From: Niallia circulans
GTDB taxonomy: Bacteria > Bacillota > Bacilli > Bacillales > Cytobacillaceae
NCBI RefSeq assembly: GCF_003726095.1
Contig: NZ_CP026031.1
Location: forward strand, 1,798,001-1,862,000
DNA length: 64,000 nucleotides
Direction of reading: 5' to 3'
The translations under genes were made by a program, and so were the position numbers. The stretch's first letter is position 1. Every line of letters begins with the position of its first letter. Shown one piece after another: positions 1-7,517 of this stretch. The notes below the pieces were generated by a model. The model saw nothing but the letters and a program-made list of their open reading frames with translations, had not been told where the DNA came from and made no database searches.

Positions 1-283
1 TTGGATCCTCTTCAAGCACACGATCGCGGAATAAAAATTGATGAAATGCACGAATAGATGCTATATGTCGTGCGATTGTTTTAGAGGACTTTCCTTGGTC
101 CTTTAAAAAACCTAAAAAGCGAATAATGTGGGAACGCTGTATTTCTTTGAGATTACATTGTTCTACATTTTTCATATATTTTATATAGCTTTTCAAGTCT
201 CTTTCATATGATACAAGTGTATTACTCGCTAAACCCTTTTCCACTAATAAATAATGTATAAAATCTTTTAATTGATCTTCCAT
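1..283 (-). CDS. xerD: Tyrosine recombinase XerD, N-terminal part (cut by window edge)
   Basis: The 94 visible residues form the N-terminal SAM-like core-binding domain of a tyrosine recombinase, with the typical stretches LVSYERDLKSY and RHIASIRAFHQFL. XerD acts with XerC at dif to resolve chromosome dimers. The catalytic domain with the R-H-R-Y residues lies beyond the left edge, so it cannot be checked. The start is ATG at 283, seven bases after GGGGAA, and it follows the yqzK stop by four bases, so the two are probably co-transcribed. The order yqzK-xerD downstream of fur matches B. subtilis, which favours XerD over another integrase. Confidence 0.93.
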   Translation of the reverse strand, partial: MEDQLKDFIHYLLVEKGLASNTLVSYERDLKSYIKYMKNVEQCNLKEIQRSHIIRFLGFLKDQGKSSKTIARHIASIRAFHQFLFRDRVLEEDP

Positions 284-287
284 AGGA

Positions 288-518
288 CTATTCCCCATTT
301 AAGTAAAACAGGAATATTCGATCCCTCCATGAATATTTTTCTGTTTCCAGACTATTATCTGCATTCACCTTGATGGCAGAACCTGATGGCTCATCATAGC
401 GATGTAGTTGTTGATATTCTTGATTAAACCAAACGATTGCATAATAAAAAAGAATCGTACATCCTGTAAATAGGAGAAATACTTTTAGTGTATTTATAAT
501 TGCTTTTGTCCATCTCAT
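288..518 (-). CDS. yqzK: YqzK family small membrane protein (DUF4227)
   Basis: A 76-residue protein of unknown function with one N-terminal membrane helix (VFLLFTGCTILFYYAIVWF) and a charged tail. The family is known from Bacillus as YqzK/DUF4227 and sits between fur and xerD, as here. The start is placed at the ATG at 518 because GGAGGG lies seven bases upstream; an earlier in-frame ATG at 533 would put that ribosome site inside the gene. Confidence 0.85.
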   Translation of the reverse strand: MRWTKAIINTLKVFLLFTGCTILFYYAIVWFNQEYQQLHRYDEPSGSAIKVNADNSLETEKYSWRDRIFLFYLNGE

Positions 519-721
519 CCAAAATCCCTCCATAACTTCTATAATACAAGCTATGCCAGATTGGACATTTAATATACCTAATGGACCTATTATTCTTATT
601 ATAATAGAAATAAATATTATTTAAAGCGTTATGCGTTGAATAATTTACTTCCACTTTTTCATTTGGTATCTTATGTAAATGCGATAAAGGTAACATTCCT
701 ATTTTCGATTAGTAATTAACA

Positions 722-754
722 AAAATAAAAAACCTTCTCTACTGAAAAGGTTTA
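722..754 (-). terminator. Rho-independent terminator of fur
   Basis: On the minus strand a stem AAACCTT/AAGGTTT is followed by a T-rich run. It overlaps the fur stop codon, so fur probably ends here and yqzK-xerD has its own promoter in the 519-721 gap. Confidence 0.6.
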
Positions 755-1216
755 TTCTGCGGATGAAACATCCTCGCTTTTTTCCGTGCAACGATGACAA
801 ATACCATGAAATGTTAGACGATGATCTTTAATTTTAAAATTCCAGTCACGCTCTACTAATTTCTCTACATCTCCTAGTAAATCTTCTTGAATTTCATCCA
901 CTGCTCCACATTCAATACATACTAAATGGTGATGAAAGTGGGCTGCACCTTCTTGTCTCAAATCATACCTAGAAACACCGTCACCAAAATTTATTTTATC
1001 AACAATCTTCAATTCCGTTAGTAGTTCAAGTGTGCGATATACGGTTGCCAATCCAATTTCAGGAGATTTCTCTTTAACGAGTAAGTATACATCTTCTGCA
1101 CTGAGATGGTCTTCTTCATTTTCTAATAATACTCGAACTGTTGCTTCCCTTTGGGGAGTTAATTTATAGCTCGAAGAATGCAACAGCTTTTTTATTCTAT
1201 CTATTCTACTTTCCAT
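752..1216 (-). CDS. fur: Ferric uptake regulator Fur
   Basis: A 154-residue metalloregulator that represses iron uptake genes when bound to Fe2+. The winged-helix DNA-binding domain covers about residues 1-85 and contains the recognition segment GLATVYRTLELL. The dimerisation domain has the histidine cluster HFHHHLVC and two Cys-x2-Cys pairs (C100/C103 and C140/C143) that usually hold structural zinc. The position between spoIIM and yqzK-xerD matches B. subtilis fur, which separates it from the paralogues PerR and Zur. The promoter region holds a perfect Fur/PerR-type palindrome (1300-1320), so autoregulation or PerR control is likely. Confidence 0.95.
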   Translation of the reverse strand: MESRIDRIKKLLHSSSYKLTPQREATVRVLLENEEDHLSAEDVYLLVKEKSPEIGLATVYRTLELLTELKIVDKINFGDGVSRYDLRQEGAAHFHHHLVCIECGAVDEIQEDLLGDVEKLVERDWNFKIKDHRLTFHGICHRCTEKSEDVSSAE

Positions 1217-1299
1217 TCCGAAAGTCCCTCCCTAGCCACTGTCCATCTCATTATAACAGAAGTAGGAAAAGAATCCTAATAAAAATTATTATAAATAAC

Positions 1300-1320
1300 A
1301 ATTAATAATAATTATTAATT
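1300..1320. promoter_or_regulatory. Perfect palindrome upstream of fur, PerR/Fur-box-like
   Basis: Two perfect 10-base arms (AATTAATAAT and its complement) around one A. The inner 15 bases differ at one position per arm from the B. subtilis PerR box TTATAATNATTATAA. It lies 84 bases upstream of the fur start. B. subtilis fur is known to be PerR-controlled, so PerR is the first candidate. Confidence 0.6.
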
Positions 1321-1324
1321 TATA

Positions 1325-1345
1325 ATGACTATCATTGATAATAAA
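1325..1345. promoter_or_regulatory. Possible second Fur-like box
   Basis: TGACTATCATTGATAATAA resembles the Fur-box pattern of repeated GATAAT/ATTATC hexamers, but imperfectly. It lies between the spoIIM stop and the palindrome at 1300-1320. Confidence 0.35.
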
Positions 1346-1360
1346 TCAACAAGCTTCCCA

Positions 1361-2029
1361 CTATCCAAAAGGGATAGTAATAATAATAGATTGTACCATA
1401 TTAATGACAGCTTTCATTAATAATGGCGAAATATATGCCTCTACTGCAGCAGCAATGCCGATTACTATAAAGGCCATTATTAGAAGAATAGTATATCTAG
1501 CAAACAGCGGCAGCATTGGTTCTCCCTTTTTCTTCATAAATTGCTGGCGAATCATTTTAAAAGAGAATGCTACTGATAGTGTAGCAGAAATTATAAAAAT
1601 TGGAATAACAATTAGATTTTGTGGCAGAACCGACACAAATGATAGTAAAAATCCATGCCATCCCATTTGATTTACTAAAAAGCCAACCGTGAAACCAACT
1701 ACCATCCCTTTAATAAATAGTAGAATTAAAATAATAGGCAATCCAATGATCGAAATACCTAACAGCCAAATAAAACCTATATACTTACTATTATGCGAAA
1801 AGCTTTGAAAAAACAAATCTTTACTGTCCGCTACCTGTCCATTTGAAACCTGTCCAAAAAACTGTGTTAAATAATAATAGAGATCTTCCTTTTGGGAGAG
1901 AGACAAACTATTCACTACAATTGCACCAAAAATAACCCCCATTAAAAACAATACAATGATAAATAAGTAAATTGAGGAATGATCGCGTATATGATTCACT
2001 AGGATATTCTGATATTTTTTCTTTTTCAT
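1361..2029 (-). CDS. spoIIM: Stage II sporulation protein M
   Basis: A 222-residue polytopic membrane protein of the SpoIIM family. With SpoIID and SpoIIP it forms the mother-cell DMP complex that degrades peptidoglycan during forespore engulfment. There are about five hydrophobic helices, and the segment FIWLLGISIIGLP and the following GMVVGFTVGFLVNQMGWHG are typical of the family. The start is the ATG at 2029, preceded by GGGAGGAAAGGCA; an upstream TTG at 2047 would bury that ribosome site. It lies directly upstream of fur on the same strand, as in B. subtilis. Confidence 0.94.
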   Translation of the reverse strand: MKKKKYQNILVNHIRDHSSIYLFIIVLFLMGVIFGAIVVNSLSLSQKEDLYYYLTQFFGQVSNGQVADSKDLFFQSFSHNSKYIGFIWLLGISIIGLPIILILLFIKGMVVGFTVGFLVNQMGWHGFLLSFVSVLPQNLIVIPIFIISATLSVAFSFKMIRQQFMKKKGEPMLPLFARYTILLIMAFIVIGIAAAVEAYISPLLMKAVINMVQSIIITIPFG

Positions 2030-2183
2030 TGCCTTTCCTCCCGCCAATTCTGTTAGTTAATGTTTATGCAAAAAAAAAGGGCATATGACTATAAATCTAT
2101 TATTAATGGAAATGAAAAAATAATAAGATTATTATATTATTGATTATAGAGATCGATAGAATTAGCAAATGGAGGTGAGTGTT

Positions 2184-2741
2184 TTGAAACCAATATTAAT
2201 CGATTTACCAGAAACGATCGAAACAGAAAGGCTAGTCATACGCCCCTGTATGCCAGGAGATGGCAAAGATGTATATGAAAGCATTCAGCGGTCTAAAGAA
2301 GACTTTAAACCTTGGATGAGTTTTGCCAATCAGGAGCAAACACTAGAGGAAGTGGAAGCAGGCGTACGAGAATCATATGCCAAATATATTTTAAGAGAAG
2401 CTATTCGATTACATATTTATTTAAAAGCAACAAATGAATTTATTGGATCAACCGGTCTACATTCGATCGATTGGAAAGTCCGCGTGTTTGAAATAGGCTA
2501 TTGGTGTGATTCAGCTCATACAGGAAAAGGCTATATTACCGAGAGTACAAAAGCATTAATACAGTTCGCACAAAGTACACTTGAGGCTAATCGTATTGAG
2601 ATACGAGTAGATTCCACCAACATGAAAAGCCGTGCTATCCCAGAAAAACTTGGCTTCTCATTAGATGGGATTTTGAAAAATGAAACACTAAGTGCCGATA
2701 CAGCAGAATTAAGAGATATTTGTCTTTATTCTTTGGCATAA
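2184..2741 (+). CDS. GNAT acetyltransferase, RimJ/RimL type
   Basis: 185 residues with the pattern ETERLVIRPCMPGDGKDVYE at the N-terminus, which is typical of RimJ/RimL-like N-acetyltransferases, and the acetyl-CoA loop region YWCDSAHTGKGYITES. Family members acetylate N-terminal amines of ribosomal or other proteins, but the substrate cannot be read here. The start is TTG at 2184 because GGAGGTGA lies five bases before it; an ATG at 2169 overlaps the ribosome site. It stands alone between divergent spoIIM and a convergent gene, with a shared terminator after it. Confidence 0.85.
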   Translation: MKPILIDLPETIETERLVIRPCMPGDGKDVYESIQRSKEDFKPWMSFANQEQTLEEVEAGVRESYAKYILREAIRLHIYLKATNEFIGSTGLHSIDWKVRVFEIGYWCDSAHTGKGYITESTKALIQFAQSTLEANRIEIRVDSTNMKSRAIPEKLGFSLDGILKNETLSADTAELRDICLYSLA

Positions 2742-2745
2742 TGCA

Positions 2746-2776
2746 GAAAATCCCACAATTGTGATGTGGGATTTTT
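2746..2776. terminator. Bidirectional terminator between convergent genes
   Basis: Stem AAATCCCACA/TGTGGGATTT with A-rich and T-rich flanks on both sides, placed between the stops at 2741 (+) and 2778 (-). Confidence 0.8.
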
Positions 2777-2777
2777 G

Positions 2778-3947
2778 CTATAACTTATCTACTCTAACCT
2801 TGCCGTATTTGCCGCCCCCGCCAACTTGCAAGTCTACCATTCCCGTTCTCGCTGCAACAATATAATCTGCCACTTTCTTTGGCACAACCTCCACTAGCTT
2901 TTCATAGGGGGCTTCATGAATGATTTGCATTTCAGTTGAAAAATAATCTAGCAATTTTTGCAGCGTTTTTTTTCCTAATCCAGGTATATATTCTAACGGA
3001 ATTTGATGAATATACGGAGGTCTACTAGGTGCACTGGCTGCATCTTTTAAATCGCTAATTCTTGCTGCCACCCCTTTTACCCATTTATGACTTCCGCATT
3101 CTGTGCAGATCCCTGTCGCTTCCGAAAATGGAGCATAGCATTTCATGCAAACTGTTTCGTGATATTTACCTAATTTCGGATCTAATCCATAATTGGCAAT
3201 AATTTTTCTACCTTCTTCTTGATGAAGAACTTTTGCAAATTCAGCAAAAGAAGCGTCCTCCATTTCCATGACCTGATATTCCCGAGCCATTTTTTCTAAA
3301 GAATGGGCATCAGAATTGGTTATAAATGAAAAAGAATGTAATTCTCTGATTTGGTCTGCCATCTCGGTATCAGAACTCAAACCAAGCTCAATCCCATCAA
3401 TCATTTTCTCGTCTAAAACTTCTTTAAAGGAACGATTAACTCCGCTGCCATATAAACTTTTAAACGGTGTGAAGACATGGGCAGGAACGAATAATCCATT
3501 TAATTCCTTTACTTTATACTGTAATTCCTTTCCACTGATATAAAGGCGCTGCGAGCTTAATGTTACATTTTTCATATGGTGAGAAATCCAATTAGAAAAT
3601 TCCTTCATTTTAGCCAATGTCGGTAGATAGCATAGCACATGAATAGGACCCTTACAGAAAGAATCATATATTTCGAGCTCTGAGCCAAGAATAATCGTAA
3701 TCCCTTCCATTCTTACCCCACCATCGGCTAATTCCAGCATCTTCCCTTGTGCTATTAACTCCTCCATTTCCGATATTACTTCAGGAGAATGGCAATCAAT
3801 GATCCCAATCATATCAAGACCTTTTTGCTTACTGGCATATTCTATGATTGCCGTTAAAGTTAAGTTTCTTGATGCTGTTATTTTTACCGGTTTCCGGCTC
3901 TTTGTTCTACCAATATGGATATGTAAATCAGTGTAATACGAATTCAT
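2778..3947 (-). CDS. PHP-domain nuclease, endonuclease Q-like
   Basis: 389 residues. The PHP phosphoesterase domain (about 1-255) shows the metal ligands of the superfamily: D7-x-H9-x-H11, D51/H53, E90, H157 and the pair D213/H215. A zinc ribbon follows (C267/C270 and C281/C284), then a helix-hairpin-helix-like segment IPGLGKKTLQKLL. This architecture matches endonuclease Q, an enzyme known in some archaea and a few bacilli that cuts DNA 5' of deaminated bases. The stop of nudF lies two bases upstream, so both are probably in one unit. The damage-repair role is inferred from the family. Confidence 0.82.
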   Translation of the reverse strand: MNSYYTDLHIHIGRTKSRKPVKITASRNLTLTAIIEYASKQKGLDMIGIIDCHSPEVISEMEELIAQGKMLELADGGVRMEGITIILGSELEIYDSFCKGPIHVLCYLPTLAKMKEFSNWISHHMKNVTLSSQRLYISGKELQYKVKELNGLFVPAHVFTPFKSLYGSGVNRSFKEVLDEKMIDGIELGLSSDTEMADQIRELHSFSFITNSDAHSLEKMAREYQVMEMEDASFAEFAKVLHQEEGRKIIANYGLDPKLGKYHETVCMKCYAPFSEATGICTECGSHKWVKGVAARISDLKDAASAPSRPPYIHQIPLEYIPGLGKKTLQKLLDYFSTEMQIIHEAPYEKLVEVVPKKVADYIVAARTGMVDLQVGGGGKYGKVRVDKL

Positions 3948-3949
3948 TT

Positions 3950-4498
3950 TTACTCCTTTAAATTTGCAATTTGTAAATATTGTACCCCAAAAATCGTTTT
4001 AGCATCAAAAATACGCTTTTCTTTGATAAATTCCAATGCCTCATCTAGTGTAATTTCTAATACATTCACAAACTCATCTTCATCAAGTCCGGCTGCATTT
4101 TCTTTTTGCTTTAATCCTTTTGCCACATATACATGAATAATTTCATCAGCAAATCCTGGGGAAGTATAGAATGAGCTTACCAATTCCAGAGATTCACATT
4201 CATATCCCGTCTCTTCTTCTAACTCTCTTCTAGCACAAAGAGCTGGTTCTTCGTCTTTTTCTAATTTCCCAGCAGGAATCTCCACAATTACTTTTTCAAG
4301 CGGCTTTCGATATTGTTCTACCATAACTAGTTTATTATCATCCGTTATCGCTATTACAGCAACCGCGCCTGGATGCTTTACAAGTTCGCGCGTGGACGTT
4401 TTCCCATTCGGCAATTCGACCTCATCCACTTGAACTTGAATGATTCTCCCGCTATAAATATGCTCTGTTTTTAATGTTTTTTCTTCCAATGTACTCAT
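3950..4498 (-). CDS. nudF: ADP-ribose pyrophosphatase NudF
   Basis: 182 residues with a complete Nudix box at about 77-99 (GKLEKDEEPALCARRELEEE then TGY). The enzyme hydrolyses ADP-ribose to AMP and ribose 5-phosphate. The start is ATG at 4498, behind AGGAGTGTGTCAA; an earlier in-frame start would include that site. The neighbourhood (endonuclease Q-like gene downstream, mciZ and yqkF divergent) matches B. subtilis. Confidence 0.92.
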   Translation of the reverse strand: MSTLEEKTLKTEHIYSGRIIQVQVDEVELPNGKTSTRELVKHPGAVAVIAITDDNKLVMVEQYRKPLEKVIVEIPAGKLEKDEEPALCARRELEEETGYECESLELVSSFYTSPGFADEIIHVYVAKGLKQKENAAGLDEDEFVNVLEITLDEALEFIKEKRIFDAKTIFGVQYLQIANLKE

Positions 4499-4588
4499 TT
4501 GACACACTCCTGTTCTATTAAGCCAAAGCTCTGACATATAGATTATTATACTTCATTTCTGTTCAATGGAAAGGATTGGGGGAAGCTT

Positions 4589-4729
4589 TTGAAAGTATAT
4601 ATCCAGGAAAAAGGAATTATTTTATCAGGAAAGGCTTGGGAAATCCGCTATATTCTTAAAAAATACCAAACGGAATTTACTTATGTAAAAGATTGGATAA
4701 ACGCAAATGCTGACAGCTCTCAAAAATAA
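4589..4729 (+). CDS. mciZ: Mother cell inhibitor of FtsZ, MciZ
   Basis: A 46-residue peptide starting at TTG 4589, six bases after GGGGG. Its central part (KG-I-I-L-SGKAWEIR, then a Lys-Lys-Tyr stretch and YVKDWI) matches from memory the B. subtilis peptide MciZ (KGVVLVGKAWEIR ... YVKDWI), a 40-residue protein made in the mother cell that caps FtsZ filaments during sporulation. It lies in the expected place between nudF and yqkF. The C-terminal tail is slightly longer than in B. subtilis. In B. subtilis the gene depends on sigma-E; I did not identify a certain promoter here. Confidence 0.88.
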   Translation: MKVYIQEKGIILSGKAWEIRYILKKYQTEFTYVKDWINANADSSQK

Positions 4730-4800
4730 GCCATATTCTTTGTGAATAAACAGCATCTTTCGTACAATAAGAGATATCTTTAGTGGAGAGGTGTTCAATT

Positions 4801-5712
4801 TTGCAAAAGTCTCAATTAGGCAATTCTAACTTATTTGTTTCCAAATTAGGTCTAGGCTGTATGAGTCTCGGTACCGAAGAAAAAACTGCTTTCCCAATTT
4901 TAGAAGCAGCACTTGAAGAAGGAATTAATTATTTTGACACAGCGGATCTATATGATCAAGGGAAAAATGAGCAATTGCTCGGTCAGTTTTTCAAGAATAA
5001 TCGCGAAGATGTCATTCTTGCTACAAAGGTAGGCAATAAGTGGGAAGAAGGAAAAGAAGGCTGGGTTTGGGATGCAAGTAAAGCCTATATTAAAGAACAA
5101 GTAAAACAAAGCCTAAAGCGCCTTGGCACAGATTATATTGATTTATATCAGCTGCATGGAGGCACGATGGCAGATCCGATAGAGGAAACGATTGAGGCAT
5201 TTGAAGAATTAAAAGAAGAAGGATTTATTCATTATTATGGCATTTCCTCCATTCGTCCTAATGTCATTCGCGAATATGTGAAACGTTCTTCGATTGTTTC
5301 TGTGATGATGCAATACAGCATTTTGGACAGACGTCCTGAGGAAGAAGCACTGCCATTACTTGCCGAAAACAATATTAGTGTTGTCACTCGCGGACCGGTT
5401 GCAAAAGGTCTATTAAGCCCTAAATATCGTGAAAAACTATCGGAGAAAGGCTATTTAGATTATTCTGGTGAAGAACTAACAGAAGTGTTACATACACTGG
5501 AACAAAAATTCTTAGATAATCGTACACTTACAGAGGCTGCCGTGCAATATAATTTAGCTCAGCCCGCTGTTGCTAGCATCATTGCTGGAGCAAGCTCAGC
5601 AGAACAGCTTCGCGCTAACGCAAAAGCAGTTAACAGTGCCCCTCTATCTGCGGATGAAATAGCATTCATTAAAAAGATTTCCAAAGCATCTGTTTATGAA
5701 GCTCATCGTTAA
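4801..5712 (+). CDS. yqkF: Aldo/keto reductase YqkF
   Basis: 303 residues, a complete NADPH-dependent aldo/keto reductase. The catalytic tetrad is visible: D and Y in FDTADLYDQG, K in LATKVGN and H in YQLHGG. The C-terminal cofactor-binding part includes VASIIAGASSAEQLRANAKA. The start is TTG at 4801, because GGAGAGGTG lies nearby upstream; a GTG at 4783 would overlap it. The gene sits next to mciZ as in B. subtilis. The physiological substrate is unknown. A strong terminator follows. Confidence 0.88.
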   Translation: MQKSQLGNSNLFVSKLGLGCMSLGTEEKTAFPILEAALEEGINYFDTADLYDQGKNEQLLGQFFKNNREDVILATKVGNKWEEGKEGWVWDASKAYIKEQVKQSLKRLGTDYIDLYQLHGGTMADPIEETIEAFEELKEEGFIHYYGISSIRPNVIREYVKRSSIVSVMMQYSILDRRPEEEALPLLAENNISVVTRGPVAKGLLSPKYREKLSEKGYLDYSGEELTEVLHTLEQKFLDNRTLTEAAVQYNLAQPAVASIIAGASSAEQLRANAKAVNSAPLSADEIAFIKKISKASVYEAHR

Positions 5713-5747
5713 TAGGATAAGTGTTTTTTTCGGAGCTTGTTCCCCGA

Positions 5748-5782
5748 ATGGTTCATAGAATTTTTCTATGAACCATTTTTTA
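5748..5782 (+). terminator. Terminator after yqkF
   Basis: A 13-base stem (ATGGTTCATAGAA and its complement) with a loop of a few T, followed by TTTTTT. Confidence 0.85.
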
Positions 5783-5832
5783 TGATGGATGAATGCCAAT
5801 TTTACTTATTGTTTTTGTAGGCGGGCGGAGCT

Positions 5833-6475
5833 CATCTTGGTTTTGAACGCTAGTTTTGAGCACTGTCTTTTGAAAAGTGGTTTTCATCTTGCTTATGAAC
5901 ACCTTTTTTGGACTCTATCTATTGAATAGTGGTTTTCATCTTGCTTATGAACACCTTTTCGAGCTCTGTCTCTTGAATAATGGTTTTCATCTTGCTTATG
6001 AACACCTTTTTCGAGCTCTGTCTCTTGAATAATGGTTTTCATCTTGCTTATGAACACCTTTTCGAGCTCTGTCTCTTGAATAGTGGTTTTCATCTTGCTT
6101 ATGAACACCTTTTCGAGCTCTGTCTTTTGAATAGTGGTTTTCATCTTGCTTATGAACACCTTTTTCGAGCTCTGTCTTTTGAATAGTGGTTTTCATCTTG
6201 CTTATGAACACCTTTTTCGAGCTCTGTCTCTTGAATAATGGTTTTCATCTTGCTTATGAACACCTTTTTCGAGCTCTGTCTCTTGAATAATGGTTTTCAT
6301 CTTGCTTATGAACACCTTTTTCGAGCTCTGTCTTTTGAATAGTGGTTTTCATCTTGCTTATGAACACCTTTTCGAGCTCTGTCTCTTGAATAATGGTTTT
6401 CATCTTGCTTATGACACCCTTTTTTGGGCTCTGTCTCTTGAAAAGCGGTTTTCATCTTGGTTTTGAACGATTATT
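5833..6475. repeat. Minisatellite, about 12 units of 51/52 bp
   Basis: The word GGTTTTCATC recurs at 5879 (as TGGTTTTCATC), 5931, 5982, 6034, 6085, 6136, 6188, 6240, 6292, 6344 and 6395, and as a variant at 6447; spacing is always 51 or 52 bp. Each unit holds TTCAT-N7-ATGAA, a small hairpin, then ACACCTTTTT and GAGCTCTGTC. The one-base period difference comes from a run of four or five T. Both ends carry a degenerate unit with the shared word CATCTTGGTTTTGAACG. No unique spacers exist, so it is not a CRISPR. The open frames it creates on both strands shift at 52-bp units and are not genes. A related array lies at 58313-58740. Confidence 0.95.
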
Positions 6476-6541
6476 TTAACACCAATATATTATTCTTATC
6501 GAAATAACACCTTAACTAAATAGGAGAAACGGGGATTCAGT

Positions 6542-6778
6542 TTGAAATACATAGAATTTGGTATAGGCAACAAATGGCTTATACGAACAGAAACAGAATT
6601 AGAAGATGGAACAGAGTTTGAGGAAAAAGGAATAAAGAGACCTATTAAATTTCAATCACTATATACTAGAATTTGGATTGGAAAAACAGTGCTTATTATC
6701 GACTCAAGAGAAGGACTTAAGCAAACTACTAAAAATAGAAAATCCTTCAAATTAATACTTGGAATAAAAAGCCTCTAA
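6542..6778 (+). CDS. DUF3977-like small protein
   Basis: 78 residues, starting MKYIEFGIGNKWLIRTETEL. The N-terminus agrees with what I recall of the DUF3977 family of about 80-residue Bacillus proteins; function unknown. The start codon is TTG, with GGGG six bases upstream. There is no signal peptide or membrane helix. It stands alone between the minisatellite and the isochorismatase-like gene. Confidence 0.65.
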   Translation: MKYIEFGIGNKWLIRTETELEDGTEFEEKGIKRPIKFQSLYTRIWIGKTVLIIDSREGLKQTTKNRKSFKLILGIKSL

Positions 6779-6877
6779 AAGTTTATTTAATCTCCAAAAG
6801 GAAAATCTCTCCACAATCGCGAATATAATATCATAGTTAAAAAGCTACTACTATTCTTACTTAAAGGGGTTTTTCGA

Positions 6878-7435
6878 TTGAATCAAGCATTATTAATTAT
6901 TGATGTTCAACAAGAGCTGGTTGAAGGAAATGCAGAAGCAAAAGGGGTCTATAACAAACAAGGTTTATTAGAAACAATCAATTTAGTAATAAAGAAAGCT
7001 ATTGAATCAGGGATAGAGATCATTTTTGTAAGAGATAAAGATGTTGCAGGAGGAAAAGGACCTGGATTTGACATTCACCCCGATATAAATGTCCCTCGCG
7101 AAGTTAAAATCTTTGATAAATATGCAACCAACGCGTTCTATGGAACAGGTTTATTAGAGTATCTACAGGAAAAAGAAATGCGCCATCTTGTTATTATGGG
7201 GTGCGAAACTCCTTATTGTATTGATACAGCGGTCCGAACAGCAACGGTTAATCATATGGATGTCACCCTAGTTGGGGATGGACATTCCACAACCGATTCT
7301 TCTATCCTTTCTGCCGAGACCATTATAAAGCATCACAATACAATATTACATGGCCATTATAATGTCGATCATTTTTCCATAGTTCGCAATGCTGCCGAGG
7401 ATTTATTTACGCCTACTCATGATACATATCGATAA
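6878..7435 (+). CDS. Isochorismatase-family cysteine hydrolase
   Basis: 185 residues with the catalytic triad of the family: D9 (LLIIDVQQ), K81 (FDKYATNAF) and C114 (ETPYCIDTAVR). Members are nicotinamidases, isochorismatases and other amidases; the exact substrate cannot be assigned. The start is TTG at 6878 after AAAGGGG. A remnant of a second family member lies at 16160-16264. The gene ends before a hairpin shared with the convergent MocR gene. Confidence 0.85.
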   Translation: MNQALLIIDVQQELVEGNAEAKGVYNKQGLLETINLVIKKAIESGIEIIFVRDKDVAGGKGPGFDIHPDINVPREVKIFDKYATNAFYGTGLLEYLQEKEMRHLVIMGCETPYCIDTAVRTATVNHMDVTLVGDGHSTTDSSILSAETIIKHHNTILHGHYNVDHFSIVRNAAEDLFTPTHDTYR

Positions 7436-7462
7436 TTTTCTCGCAAGAATAATCTAAAATTC

Positions 7463-7499
7463 CTAAACAAAAGTCATCTTAAAAATGGCTTTTGTTTAG
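7463..7499. terminator. Hairpin between convergent genes
   Basis: A long stem (CTAAACAAAAG-type arm and its complement, with G-U pairs) between the stops at 7435 (+) and 7518 (-). The T-tract is weak, so terminator function is likely but not certain. Confidence 0.5.
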
Positions 7500-7517
7500 C
7501 TAATTTCATTAATCACT

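Noticed and set aside
424..696. Open frame of 90 codons (-) upstream of yqzK
   Set aside because: Overlaps yqzK in another frame, no ribosome site, no domain.
5893..6211. Open frames on both strands across the minisatellite, giving repetitive Lys/Glu-rich proteins
   Set aside because: The frames come from the 51-bp units and break at 52-bp units; both strands are open, there is no proper ribosome site, and the text is the DNA repeat itself.
5833..6475. CRISPR array
   Set aside because: Whole 51/52-bp units repeat, there are no unique spacers and no cas genes.
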